Source: a virus
Length of the DNA stretch: 26,157 nt
IMG/VR virus record: IMGVR_UViG_3300044904_000297
Coordinates: 1-26,157 of that record
Strand: one strand, 5' to 3'
Shown here: positions 13,830-22,954 of the stretch, one piece after another
Numbering within the stretch: the stretch's first letter is position 1
Layout: every line of letters begins with the position of its first letter
Made by a program: the position numbers and the translations under genes
The notes under the pieces: generated by a model
What the model saw: the letters and a program-made list of their open reading frames with translations, nothing else
What the model was told of the DNA's origin: nothing
Database searches by the model: none

Positions 13830-16800
13830 ATGCCCGATGAAATTCGGCAAAAGATCGAATTAAACGCCCAGCAGGCGCTTGACGAGCTTGGAAGGCTCGA
13901 TCAAGCCTTTGTTGGTTTTGGCAATCAGTTGACTACGACGGTCAACCGGCTCAACTATTTTAATGACAATGCCGGCAAGACGGTTGCGGCATTAAAACAG
14001 ATCACCAAAGAAGCAGAATCGACGTTTAGTCATTTTTCTAAATTCAGCAATATCTCTATCCCATCCTTTGACAATCTTCTTAACAGCCGTGTCTATCGCG
14101 GCGAGCTACCTACCACCGGTCTATTGAAAGGCGGAGACGCAGCCAAACAGTTTAACGATTGGTTTGATTCCATTCAGAAAACAGGCAGCGCAGCACAAGC
14201 GACGGAACAAGCAATCAATAATCTTGGCCAGACCGGCAAAAAATCAGGTGAAAGTGTCACTCTAAGTTGGCAAACCTTTGCCCGAGTGCTCCAGACTCAA
14301 GCCCTTGTGCGCGGACTGAACATGGTCCGCGATGCGTTTACAGAGTCTTATGACGCCGCATTGGAATTTTCCAAGCAGGTAGGTGAGATTCGGGCTATTG
14401 ATCCTGATCGCAGTTTTGGACAAATCGCCGCCAATATCAGGCAGCTTTCAGATGCGTTCAATCAACCTCTTTCACGAGTTGCCGAGGCCCAGTATCAGAC
14501 GATTTCCGATCAATTTGTCACTGCTGCCGACCGTGCGAACATCCTTTCAGCGGCAAACCTACTTGCTAAGACCAGTAATCAAGATTTGGCCGAATCGGCT
14601 CAACTTCTAACTGGCGCGCTAAATGCCTACGGCGAGTCGTCAGACATGGCCGGACTGCGCGCCGCTCAGTTCTTCAAGACTGTTGAGTTAGGCCGCCTGC
14701 GCATGGGCGAGTTGGGTACGGCTTTGGGACGCATCCAATCCATTGGGCACGAGCTTGGTGTAAGCATGGAGGAATTGGACGCCGCGCTTGTTGCCACGAC
14801 CATTGGCGGAGTGAAGGCCAACGAAGCCGCTACGCAATTGCGCGGAGTGATGACCGCCTTATTAAAGCCTTCGGATGGGATGAAGGAGGCATTTCGTCAC
14901 ATCGGCGTTGATTCTGGTGAGGCGGCAATTGCCACCTGGGGCCTTAAAGGCACGCTGGAGCAGTTGCAAAAAACCACCGACGGCTCGGCCACAGCGATGG
15001 CGACTATGTTCCAAAACGTGCGGGGTCTGGCCGGTGCGTTACGATTGGCCGAATCAGGCGCACAAAAATACGACGAGGCGATAAAGAAGCTCCATGAGGT
15101 CGATCAATCTACTTTGCGCAAACTGTTTGAGGAATTTACCAGCACCGACGCCGAGAAACTGACTGTTGAACTCAACAAAATCAAGAATTTCTTCACTGCC
15201 GAGTTTGGAGCCGATCTTGTCAAGTCAGTTAGACAGGTTATGGGTGTGTTTGGCGGTGCGGACGGCATGGTGCCGGTCTTGCGGGCCTTCACTAATCAAT
15301 TAGGTCCAATGGCGGCGGGCCTTGGGACAATGGGACTTGCCCTTGCAGGCATGGCCGCGCATGCTCGACTGGCGAAACTGGAAATCGGCGGCTTGAATTC
15401 CGCACTATTATTTCTCATTGGCCTGCCCGCCGCTAAGGCACTGGGAGAAATTCTGGGGGAACGGATTTATGGCGCAATAAAAGCCCCACAAGAGGCCCTG
15501 CGCCAAGAGGCCGCTCAGGAATTGGAGGTCCGCAAGCAGCAAACCGAGGCCGCGATCCGGGAGAACGACCGCAAGAATAACGAGCTTATCAAAGGGCTGC
15601 GGCAATATCTCACTGAGGCCAACAAGCTGTACCTGCGAGATGCGGAGAATTTCAAATCCGCCTTGAAGATCGAAGAGCGGGTGGTCCAAATGGCCTTCGA
15701 CCGGATCATGCAGTTGCGCCAGAAGATGACCCAAGAGTGGTTCTCGGCGGCCGAGGAGGCATCAAATAAGGCTGCTGAAATCCCCCGCGAGATTGCGGAA
15801 ATTCAACGGAATATCGCCGACCGCGAACTTACTAAATGGATTTCAAAACTCGGCATTGACCTTGAACGACAGTTTGCAATTTATAAGCACCAGGCGGAGC
15901 AATTTTCTTCTGAAGCCGCAAAACTCCAAGGCACGGCAAAGTCATCCGATCAGGACAAAATCGCCGACACGATTTGGAAGCACGCCGAAGGCTATGCCAA
16001 GCAGACACAGGAGATTGCCAAGCAAATCGGTGATGCGCAATTGCTTAGACAGGCGGAGTGGGTGCTGCTTGATCTGGACAATAAGCGGATAGGCGCGCTG
16101 AAGGAGCAAATCAAGACCCAAGAGCAAGTCGCCAAGGAGGCTGAAAACCGGGCGCATCAGGCCGAGGCCCACAATCTGGAATTGGAGGGGATGCGGGAGG
16201 CTATTGAAGGAAAGCTCAAGGCCACGACCAAAGACGCCGAGGGAACAGTCCAGTTTAAGGGCAAGGAACAATTCAAACGCGATCTAAGCGACGCCGAGAA
16301 GCTGATTGCCAGTTTCGTCCAGAAGCTAAGGCAATATAGCGAAGAGGATTTCACCAAGAATTTTCTAGGCGATCCAAAGGCTTTTCAGTCGCTAAGGCGC
16401 GAGGCTGAGATGATGCTAGCCGGCATGAACCTCGAAAAGGTCGAGGCCGCGCCCAGAACGATTGCCGGCATGTTCGATCAGTTCCAGAAGCACCTTGATC
16501 TTGTAAAACTGCAAGCCCCTGTGCTGGTGAAGATTGAAAAGGTCACGGGATTGGACATTCTCTCCAACGGCCTGCAAAAGGTGATCGACGCCTATGAAAA
16601 GAAACTCAATGAGGCCACGGCCCGGGCTATCAAACAGCCGCTGTTGTCTGCCGGTTTGATGGCGGTTACAGACGAATATCAGGCCGCCCATAAAACCTTT
16701 GACCAATTCAGCGGAACATTAACGAACTTTGATGTTCATCAACTGGGTCAAGAAAAGGCAACTGACATACTCAAGGAGCGCACCAAGCTGTGGTCATTAG

Positions 16801-17579
16801 TGGTCGAATATGACCAATTGAGTAAAAGCCTTGAAATCACCGACCAGAATCTTTGCAAGCTAAACACGGACCAGCAGGCCGTTGACCTGGGAAAGACCTT
16901 CTTTGGCCCGACTGATCGCGCCCGGATAGCTGAGGCGCTAAACACAATGCGAGAAGCCTTGCTTCAGCGCAAGACGATCTTGGAACAGCAAAAGGGAAAC
17001 GTAATACCCAAAGACGAGAATCTGGATGAGCTAAATGCAATTAAGCAGCAGGTCGAGGAGATTAATCGCAAGAAGGACGCCGAGGGCACGACGAAGGCAA
17101 TCATTGACGACCAATTCAGCGCCATCAACAAGGTCATCGACAGTGTAAACACCTTGGCCGCGTCTTGGGGAGCAGTCGCTAATGCTGCAGGCAACGCCAC
17201 CTTGGCGATTACGGGCGATGGGTATGGTCTTGAGTCCCAATTTGCCTCTGTTGGCGGATTGATTCAACGTTTGGCCAAAGGCGGCTCAGTCCATTTCTTT
17301 GACGGCGGCGGTTTTGCACCTCATGGCACTGATTCAATTCCGGCAATGCTCTCGCCAGGAGAATTCGTAATTAACGCCGCTTCGTCTAGGCGTTTTGCAT
17401 CGCAGCTTATAGCGATGAATGCCGGGATCAAGCCCGCCTTTCGCAGCGAGGGCGGCAGCGTGACCAACATCGGCGACATCAACGTCACCGTGTCCGGCGG
17501 CGGATCGAGCCGCCAAACAGCCCGGTCCATTGCCACGGAATTGCGCCGTGAGCTGCGGCGCGGCACAGCAATCTTATAA
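13830..17579 (+). CDS. Tail tape measure protein (1249 residues)
   Basis: The longest gene of the tail module. The N-terminal half contains the TP901-type tape-measure core (about 160-420): TESYDAALEFSKQVGEIR, LTGALNAYGESS, FFKTVELGRLRMGELGTALGRIQSIG, ATTIGGVKANEAATQLRGVMTALLKP. Two hydrophobic segments lie at about 490-510 and 525-540. A long charged coiled coil follows (about 550-1100), and the C-terminus has GTDSIPAMLSPGEFVI (about 1165-1180), a motif often found at the end of tape measures. Tape measures fix tail length; at roughly 1.5 angstrom per residue the tail would be near 185 nm. A short gap with AGGAT precedes the start. Confidence 0.9.
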   Translation: MPDEIRQKIELNAQQALDELGRLDQAFVGFGNQLTTTVNRLNYFNDNAGKTVAALKQITKEAESTFSHFSKFSNISIPSFDNLLNSRVYRGELPTTGLLKGGDAAKQFNDWFDSIQKTGSAAQATEQAINNLGQTGKKSGESVTLSWQTFARVLQTQALVRGLNMVRDAFTESYDAALEFSKQVGEIRAIDPDRSFGQIAANIRQLSDAFNQPLSRVAEAQYQTISDQFVTAADRANILSAANLLAKTSNQDLAESAQLLTGALNAYGESSDMAGLRAAQFFKTVELGRLRMGELGTALGRIQSIGHELGVSMEELDAALVATTIGGVKANEAATQLRGVMTALLKPSDGMKEAFRHIGVDSGEAAIATWGLKGTLEQLQKTTDGSATAMATMFQNVRGLAGALRLAESGAQKYDEAIKKLHEVDQSTLRKLFEEFTSTDAEKLTVELNKIKNFFTAEFGADLVKSVRQVMGVFGGADGMVPVLRAFTNQLGPMAAGLGTMGLALAGMAAHARLAKLEIGGLNSALLFLIGLPAAKALGEILGERIYGAIKAPQEALRQEAAQELEVRKQQTEAAIRENDRKNNELIKGLRQYLTEANKLYLRDAENFKSALKIEERVVQMAFDRIMQLRQKMTQEWFSAAEEASNKAAEIPREIAEIQRNIADRELTKWISKLGIDLERQFAIYKHQAEQFSSEAAKLQGTAKSSDQDKIADTIWKHAEGYAKQTQEIAKQIGDAQLLRQAEWVLLDLDNKRIGALKEQIKTQEQVAKEAENRAHQAEAHNLELEGMREAIEGKLKATTKDAEGTVQFKGKEQFKRDLSDAEKLIASFVQKLRQYSEEDFTKNFLGDPKAFQSLRREAEMMLAGMNLEKVEAAPRTIAGMFDQFQKHLDLVKLQAPVLVKIEKVTGLDILSNGLQKVIDAYEKKLNEATARAIKQPLLSAGLMAVTDEYQAAHKTFDQFSGTLTNFDVHQLGQEKATDILKERTKLWSLVVEYDQLSKSLEITDQNLCKLNTDQQAVDLGKTFFGPTDRARIAEALNTMREALLQRKTILEQQKGNVIPKDENLDELNAIKQQVEEINRKKDAEGTTKAIIDDQFSAINKVIDSVNTLAASWGAVANAAGNATLAITGDGYGLESQFASVGGLIQRLAKGGSVHFFDGGGFAPHGTDSIPAMLSPGEFVINAASSRRFASQLIAMNAGIKPAFRSEGGSVTNIGDINVTVSGGGSSRQTARSIATELRRELRRGTAIL

Positions 17580-17604
17580 CCTTTTTACCTATAGAGGAGC
17601 ATCC

Positions 17605-18210
17605 ATGAACAGCAAGCGATTGAACATTCATCAAAGGGCGGGTTGCAGTGTGGTCCGTGTCCGCAAGGTTGAAAACCTATTCCTACCACAAGGCCGGTTT
17701 GTGGTCGAACATTTTCGCAACGGTGAAAAAGTCGGCCAATACGAATTTCCTAACGGGATTACGAACGAAGGCAAAAACAAGCTATTGGATGTTATGTTTC
17801 ATGCCACTGCGGCAATAACGACGTGGTATCTGGGCATGATCGCCAATAGCGGCTACACGGCCTTAGCCGCCACAGACACCTATGAAAATATCAACCAGAC
17901 CGGCAACGGTTGGGACGAATTCACCGACTACACAGACGCGGCCAACGGAGGCAGCGCCAGCACTCGGCCGCAGTGGACCGAGGGCGCGGCGGCCAGCCAA
18001 GCCATCACCAACGCCAGCCCAGTGATCTTCGATATCACTGCCAGTGGCACGGTAAAGGGCCTTTTCCTCGCAGGCGGCACCGCCGGTTCACAGAATAAAG
18101 GCAACCATGCGGCAGGTGCAATTTTATGGGCGACTGCCTTGTTCACTACCGGCGACGTGCCTATCAATACTGGCGACCAACTCAAAGTTACTTATACGGT
18201 CAGTGCGTAG
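17605..18210 (+). CDS. Conserved phage virion / tail-tip protein (201 residues)
   Basis: The start at 17605 follows AGAGGAG (17593-17599); an in-frame ATG-like start upstream would lie inside the tape measure gene. The protein has the pattern FVVEHFRNGEKVGQYEFPNGITNEGKNKLLDVMF, then AAITTWYLGMIANSGYTALAATDT, WDEFTDYTDA and ITNASPVIFDITASGTVKGLFLAGG. I recognise NG(I/V)(T/V)NEG...LLD...WYLGLI-type proteins from many phages as structural proteins of unknown detail, generally in tail or head-fibre gene sets. The second half is a beta-sandwich-like region. It probably is displayed on the virion; a receptor or decoration role is inferred. Confidence 0.65.
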   Translation: MNSKRLNIHQRAGCSVVRVRKVENLFLPQGRFVVEHFRNGEKVGQYEFPNGITNEGKNKLLDVMFHATAAITTWYLGMIANSGYTALAATDTYENINQTGNGWDEFTDYTDAANGGSASTRPQWTEGAAASQAITNASPVIFDITASGTVKGLFLAGGTAGSQNKGNHAAGAILWATALFTTGDVPINTGDQLKVTYTVSA

Positions 18211-18226
18211 CACTTGAGGAATCACA

Positions 18227-19204
18227 ATGGCTTATGAACGATTCGCAAATGGCGGACTCTCGTCGCTGGCCGGAGCGATTGACAGTGATGATCTCAGCCT
18301 GACGGTCAAGTCGGCTGTTGGATTTCCCCTTGGCGGCAACTTTCGCATCATCGTCGAAAGTGAGATCATGCTGGTCACCGACGTGCAAGGCCGGACATTT
18401 ACTATTGCACGGGCACAGGAAGGGACTTCGGCTGCAAGCCATGGTGCTGATACAGCCGTCTTTCATGTACTTACGGTCGGTGCCTTGGCTCAGCGGGACA
18501 TCGAGCAGTTCGCCGCCGGCTCAATCGTCAACCGCGATGCGCCCGGACAGGCAGGGCGGCTGTATTTGCCGACCGATGGTTTCCTTACCCAAGACGACGG
18601 TTCGGCTTGGAATTCACTGCCTTTTTGGCGCATGACGCCGCCGGTCATTGGCGATTTCACATGGGTCAACCAGGGTACTTCGACGGTCACCAGTCGTGGC
18701 GGCATGATGGTCCTTGAACCGCAGGCAGTGGCATCCGCTGATAGTTTACGCTTGCTTGTCAAGTCCGCTCCCGCGACTCCTTATAAGATAACAGTGGCCA
18801 TGTTGGCCCAAAGCCATTATTACACTGCTGGGGATGTCGAGCAATTCGGCGTCTGTTGGCGGGAAAGCGGCTCGGGCAAGATCATTGCTTATGGTTTTAA
18901 TTCGGGTCAATATTATTCGCTGTATTTTCGTTCACAACAATGGACAAATCCAACCACTGTATCATTCAGTATTCTAAATTTTAGGGCACCGAGGCATTAT
19001 CCCTTGTGGCTGCGTTTTGGCGATGACGGGACAAATCGACTGGTTGAAATCTCCAATGATGGCCTGAGTTTTGAGCCGATTGCACCTCCACAATCTCGAA
19101 CGACATTCATCACGGCCGATCAGGTCGGAGTATTCGCCAACAGTTGGAAAACCTCGTATGGTATACCGCGAGTTGTCTCTTTTTTGCATTGGAGTCAATC
19201 ATAA
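18227..19204 (+). CDS. Tail fibre / receptor-binding paralogue A (325 residues)
   Basis: First of three tandem paralogues. The N-terminal module (1-90) has FRIIVESEIMLVTDVQGRTFTIARAQEGT and VFHVLTVGAL. A linker (about 105-130) has GRLYLPTDG and DDGSAW. The C-terminal 200 residues, starting with WVNQGTST, form a probable concanavalin-like/LamG-type beta sandwich (YPLWLRFGDDGTNRLVEISNDGLSFEPI, QVGVFANSW, FLHWSQS), a fold often used to bind sugars. Its place beyond the tape measure suggests a tail-tip or fibre protein that contacts the host surface. TGAGGA lies upstream of the start. The stop overlaps the next start (TAATG). The lectin role is inference. Confidence 0.7.
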   Translation: MAYERFANGGLSSLAGAIDSDDLSLTVKSAVGFPLGGNFRIIVESEIMLVTDVQGRTFTIARAQEGTSAASHGADTAVFHVLTVGALAQRDIEQFAAGSIVNRDAPGQAGRLYLPTDGFLTQDDGSAWNSLPFWRMTPPVIGDFTWVNQGTSTVTSRGGMMVLEPQAVASADSLRLLVKSAPATPYKITVAMLAQSHYYTAGDVEQFGVCWRESGSGKIIAYGFNSGQYYSLYFRSQQWTNPTTVSFSILNFRAPRHYPLWLRFGDDGTNRLVEISNDGLSFEPIAPPQSRTTFITADQVGVFANSWKTSYGIPRVVSFLHWSQS

Positions 19205-20187
19205 TGGAGCGATTCAAAAATTTAGCCAGCACACAGCTTAACGGCGCGATTGACAATGCAGTCAACACGATCATCGTGGACAGTGCAATGGGCTTTACTG
19301 GTGGTGATTTTCGCATTCTGATTGACAGCGAGATTATGAAGGTTACTGGCGTTAGTGGTTTGAATTTTACAGTGACGCGCGGTGCGGAGGGCACTGTTCC
19401 CACTTCTCATGCCGACGACGCACTAGTGCGCCACATATTGACCGTAGGTGCGCTTGACGCCCATGACCAGAACGATCTAGCTGTTTATGATGCTTCCGTA
19501 AATAAACCGGCGGCTGGAGTGCCGGGTCGCATATTTCTTCCAACGGACGCCGTTTATTTTGAACGGGACAACGGTTCCGCATGGGAGAAGTTTGGGCCGC
19601 TTTGGTCGCTTACGCCCCCGCAGGTTTCAGACTTTCCCACGTGGGTGAATCAAGGATCTGCGACCGCTGTTGATAATAAGGGGGCGATTTTCATGCAAAC
19701 ATTGGGCACGATAAGTGCCACTAATGTTCGAGCAATAGTAAAGAATTACCCCGCTCCGCCCTTTATCGTGGAAATGGCTTTTATCCCTTATGTATTCAGA
19801 GGGGATTATTATTATTCTACTGTCGGCGGGCTTTGCATTTATGATAACGTCTCCGCCAAATTGCAAACTTACGGCCTATATGAAGCATATCCATATCTTC
19901 GCGGCTACAATTACACCTCACCCACTGCGGCCGCTAGCTTAATAACAGGTTGGCCCTCGGGTAATTATCCTTCCCAGCACGTCAATCTTATTTGGTTGAA
20001 ATATGAGGACGACAATACTAATCGGAAGATTTCAGTTTCCATAGATGGTTATTCTTGGTCGCAATTAGTCAGCCTCTCCAGAACAGATTATCTTACTCCG
20101 ACCCATATCGGGCTATTTCTTGAGGCTTATCAATATTCATACACTTCTTATCTTGGCAGCACCACTGTTCATTGGAAGCAATACTAA
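19204..20187 (+). CDS. Tail fibre / receptor-binding paralogue B (327 residues)
   Basis: Second paralogue, coupled by TAATG to the first. The same modules appear in the same order: FRILIDSEIMKVTGVSGLNFTVTRGAEGT, HILTVGAL, GRIFLPTDAV, NGSAW, then WVNQGSATAV and a C-terminal beta domain with VNLIWLKYEDDNTNRKISVSIDGYSWSQLV, HIGLFLEAY and TTVHWKQY. Aromatic residues are frequent in the middle of the C-terminal domain (GDYYYSTVGG, YPYLRGYNY), which would suit sugar stacking. The N-terminal half is closer between paralogues than the C-terminal half, so the exposed domain may be diversifying. Confidence 0.7.
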   Translation: MERFKNLASTQLNGAIDNAVNTIIVDSAMGFTGGDFRILIDSEIMKVTGVSGLNFTVTRGAEGTVPTSHADDALVRHILTVGALDAHDQNDLAVYDASVNKPAAGVPGRIFLPTDAVYFERDNGSAWEKFGPLWSLTPPQVSDFPTWVNQGSATAVDNKGAIFMQTLGTISATNVRAIVKNYPAPPFIVEMAFIPYVFRGDYYYSTVGGLCIYDNVSAKLQTYGLYEAYPYLRGYNYTSPTAAASLITGWPSGNYPSQHVNLIWLKYEDDNTNRKISVSIDGYSWSQLVSLSRTDYLTPTHIGLFLEAYQYSYTSYLGSTTVHWKQY

Positions 20188-21149
20188 TGGAAGCTTTTGC
20201 CAATCAGGCAGTCTCTACTCTTTCGGCTGCCATCACCACGGCCACCGCCGCAAGTTGCTCAGTCGTTGACGCCACTGCGTTTCCGGCCACGGGGAATTTC
20301 CGTATAAAAATTGATGACGAATTGCTCATTGTAACCGCCGTGGCCGGAAATACTTTTACGATTATTCGCGGGGTTGAGGGCACCACTGCGGCCACGCACG
20401 GCAGTGGCGCGAATGTCATTCATCTTTTGACTAAGGGCAGCTTGGAAGCACGGGTCGCCAATCGGTTCATCTCCGACATTTACGACAATAAGCCGTCAGC
20501 CGGAGTCAAGGGACGCCTTTTTCTGCCCACGGATGGATTATTTCTGGAATACGATGATGGATCGGCCTGGCACAAGTATGGGCCATATAAACGTCTCAAA
20601 GCGCCGCCTCAAACTGGCTGGATATGGGTAAATCAAGGTAATGCCACGGCTACGCATACGGGCAGCACTTTGATATTGGAAGACCCTGATCTTGATGCCA
20701 CAAATCCGCAACTTCGCGTATATGTGCGATATCCGTCGAAATGGCCCGTGACAATCACAATGGCTTACACTTTTAACGGGATCGTAAGCAATGTCTCTTA
20801 CATGGGCTTTTGTTTTCGTGAAATTGGCGGTGATAGTGACGGCTATATTACGACCTTTGGTTCTGAACAACCCACGGATCAATTTTCCCAGCGCAGTTGC
20901 AGATATAGTTCTCCAACAGTGAAACTAACGGATAATTTTACTAATTATAAATTCTGGCCTAGACAAATTATCTGGTGGCGGCTGGAAATTCTGGGAAATA
21001 AACAAAGAATATCCAGTTCGGCGGATGGAGTTAATTTCCTGCGAGTAGTCGAAATACAAAATGATCCAGACCAATTCGGCATCTTCATCGATCCTACCAA
21101 CAACAGCCAAAAGGTTTCCATGAGTTTGGTTCATTGGGAAGAGAGTTAA
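20187..21149 (+). CDS. Tail fibre / receptor-binding paralogue C (320 residues)
   Basis: Third paralogue, coupled by TAATG to the second. It repeats the modules: FRIKIDDELLIVTAVAGNTFTIIRGVEGT, HLLTKGSL, GRLFLPTDGL, DDGSAW, WVNQGNAT, then a beta domain ending FGIFIDPTNNSQ and SLVHWEES. Compared with A and B, the C-terminal domain has two extra cysteines (GFCFRE and RSCRYSS). It is followed after three bases by the repeat-rich tail protein. Role and fold are inferred as for its neighbours; a search by structure would tell whether all three bind sugars. Confidence 0.7.
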   Translation: MEAFANQAVSTLSAAITTATAASCSVVDATAFPATGNFRIKIDDELLIVTAVAGNTFTIIRGVEGTTAATHGSGANVIHLLTKGSLEARVANRFISDIYDNKPSAGVKGRLFLPTDGLFLEYDDGSAWHKYGPYKRLKAPPQTGWIWVNQGNATATHTGSTLILEDPDLDATNPQLRVYVRYPSKWPVTITMAYTFNGIVSNVSYMGFCFREIGGDSDGYITTFGSEQPTDQFSQRSCRYSSPTVKLTDNFTNYKFWPRQIIWWRLEILGNKQRISSSADGVNFLRVVEIQNDPDQFGIFIDPTNNSQKVSMSLVHWEES

Positions 21150-21152
21150 ACA

Positions 21153-22931
21153 ATGACACAAACCGGCAAATTGGGCACTGCTGATTCCCAACTGGGCAAT
21201 ATGCCGCCGGCCTTTGCCTGTTTAGACGATGCTTTGCCCTCGACGGGTATGATGAGCGGTAAGCTTGGCATATCTGCCTCGATGCTGGGGAATGTTCTTT
21301 TTGCTCTTAGCGGACCAGATAGCCCGAAGGTCATACACCTTTGGACCCAAAGCTTATTGTTGCTTACGCATTCAGCCGTGTGTGAAGCAGAGTTCGTGCC
21401 TCATGCATCTCCGGCATGGGCATTGGGCGGCTTTGATTCCCGATTGGGCAATAATCTGCTTGCTTTTACTGGCGCAGATGCTCCGGGTCCATTAACCGGT
21501 TCTATTACCGGCAGGCTTGGCACCGCCAATTCGACACTGGGCAATATGCGCCCTGCCTTAGGCAATGAAGAAGGTGAAAGCGACGCCGGTATCATCAATG
21601 TTTCCGCCGATAGCGTTCTATCGCTTACACAATCCGCCAGATATCAAGCTGTGTTTGCGCGCAATGCGTCCTGTGCATTATCGCTGGACCATACGGTCTT
21701 GCTAACTACCATGCTTACGGCCTCCGCCGATAACACGCTTGCCTTGGAATATGAAGCCGTTGGGATGCTGGGCGGCATCCATATTCTCTCTGCTGAAAAT
21801 ACTCTTGACCTGGAACAGGCAGTTGGTGCCGCAGTTGTTTTGAATTTATCCGCCCAAAGCACCCTAACTCTTATTCAGAATGCAATTGGAGCAAATGGAC
21901 GCGAGTATGAGCTTGATGCCGAAAGTGTGCTTGACATCGAACAGGATTGCACCGCCTTTCATACATTCAATGTAGCGGCGGAAACTCCACTTTTGCTTTT
22001 CCAAGGCGTGGCAGTCAGCCGGCCTTGGCATTTGTCGGCCGAAAGTGTCTTGCAGGAAACTCATTGGGAATTTTCGCCCGCTACACTTGGACTTGTCGAG
22101 GTCATTGTTGGGCTTAACGATTCGGCGGAACTAGCACGCCCGTTATCATTGGAAGCTGGCAATGTAGTTCCATTGATGCAAACGGCCAGCGCCGTCTGCG
22201 TCAAACCGACCGCGATTAATCTGTCCGCCGAGAACATAATCGCACTAATCGATGGTGTCGATAAGAATCAAGCAGCTAGCGCCTCAACCTGGCTTGCGTT
22301 TTCACAGACTGCCGCGATTGATACTTGCAAGCCGCTTGAGTCCGAGTTGGAGTTGACATCGGAGGCGGCAGCGTCGATTGTTCGTAAGTGTAGTGCGGCA
22401 TCGGCCCTAACGCTCACTCAGTCGGTAACGTTCACTATTGTTAAAGGTGACATCCAATATCAATATCATCCATTCATTGGCGAGGGATCGCCAAATGCAC
22501 CAGCGCCGCCACCTGCTACGTTGGCTGGACCACTGGAGGGCATAACAACCCCGTTCCAACTTCTATATCCCGCCACAGGCGATGCGACTGATTATGTAAC
22601 CTTGCGAGCGCCTGATTTCGGTAACAAAGATCGGCTCAGCTTCAATCGTGTCCTTCGCGAGACTAGGGGTGGAACGCTTATTGTCTATGCTGATCCGATC
22701 TGGCCCAAGATTCAGACCCTAGTATTGAATTTTTCCGGTTTGCCAACTGTCAAAGCCAGACAACTGCTCGATTTTTTGGACGGCCATCTGGGCGAGGAGG
22801 TCGGCCTCATGGATTGGGAGCATAGATACTGGCGAGGAGTGGTCACCACGCCCGATGATCCCGTGGTTCAGGACGGTCCAGACAGCTTTTCGGCCAGCTT
22901 TGAGTTCGAGGGCGAATTGGTTCCTGCATAG
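21153..22931 (+). CDS. Repeat-rich minor tail protein (592 residues)
   Basis: The protein is modular. Residues 1-135 contain four copies of a G(K/R)LGTA(D/N)S.LGNM-type motif (5-17, 36-48, 92-101, 120-132). Residues 149-423 hold about 12 copies of a 19-22-residue unit, best seen as LSAENTLDLEQ, LSAQSTLTLIQ, DAESVLDIEQ. A proline-rich hinge (448-456) leads to a C-terminal domain (467-592) with FGNKDRLSFNRVLRETRGGTLIVY, LDGHLGEEVGLMDWEHRYWRGVV and a final FEFEG, a pattern of phage minor tail proteins that also occurs in the next gene. The repeats may build an elongated beta solenoid or fibre at the tail tip. Function not recognised. Confidence 0.65.
   Translation: MTQTGKLGTADSQLGNMPPAFACLDDALPSTGMMSGKLGISASMLGNVLFALSGPDSPKVIHLWTQSLLLLTHSAVCEAEFVPHASPAWALGGFDSRLGNNLLAFTGADAPGPLTGSITGRLGTANSTLGNMRPALGNEEGESDAGIINVSADSVLSLTQSARYQAVFARNASCALSLDHTVLLTTMLTASADNTLALEYEAVGMLGGIHILSAENTLDLEQAVGAAVVLNLSAQSTLTLIQNAIGANGREYELDAESVLDIEQDCTAFHTFNVAAETPLLLFQGVAVSRPWHLSAESVLQETHWEFSPATLGLVEVIVGLNDSAELARPLSLEAGNVVPLMQTASAVCVKPTAINLSAENIIALIDGVDKNQAASASTWLAFSQTAAIDTCKPLESELELTSEAAASIVRKCSAASALTLTQSVTFTIVKGDIQYQYHPFIGEGSPNAPAPPPATLAGPLEGITTPFQLLYPATGDATDYVTLRAPDFGNKDRLSFNRVLRETRGGTLIVYADPIWPKIQTLVLNFSGLPTVKARQLLDFLDGHLGEEVGLMDWEHRYWRGVVTTPDDPVVQDGPDSFSASFEFEGELVPA
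21597..22421 (+). repeat. Protein-level tandem repeat, about 20 residues x 12
   Basis: In-frame units of roughly 60 bases encode [hydrophobic]-S/D-A-E/D/Q-(N/S)-(T/V)-L-x-L-x-Q. The best-preserved units start near protein residues 189, 211, 231, 253, 273 and 293, with spacings of 20 or 22. DNA identity between units is low, so it is an old repeat kept at the protein level. Confidence 0.7.
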
Positions 22932-22954
22932 TTAATCAATTATATATATAGCCC

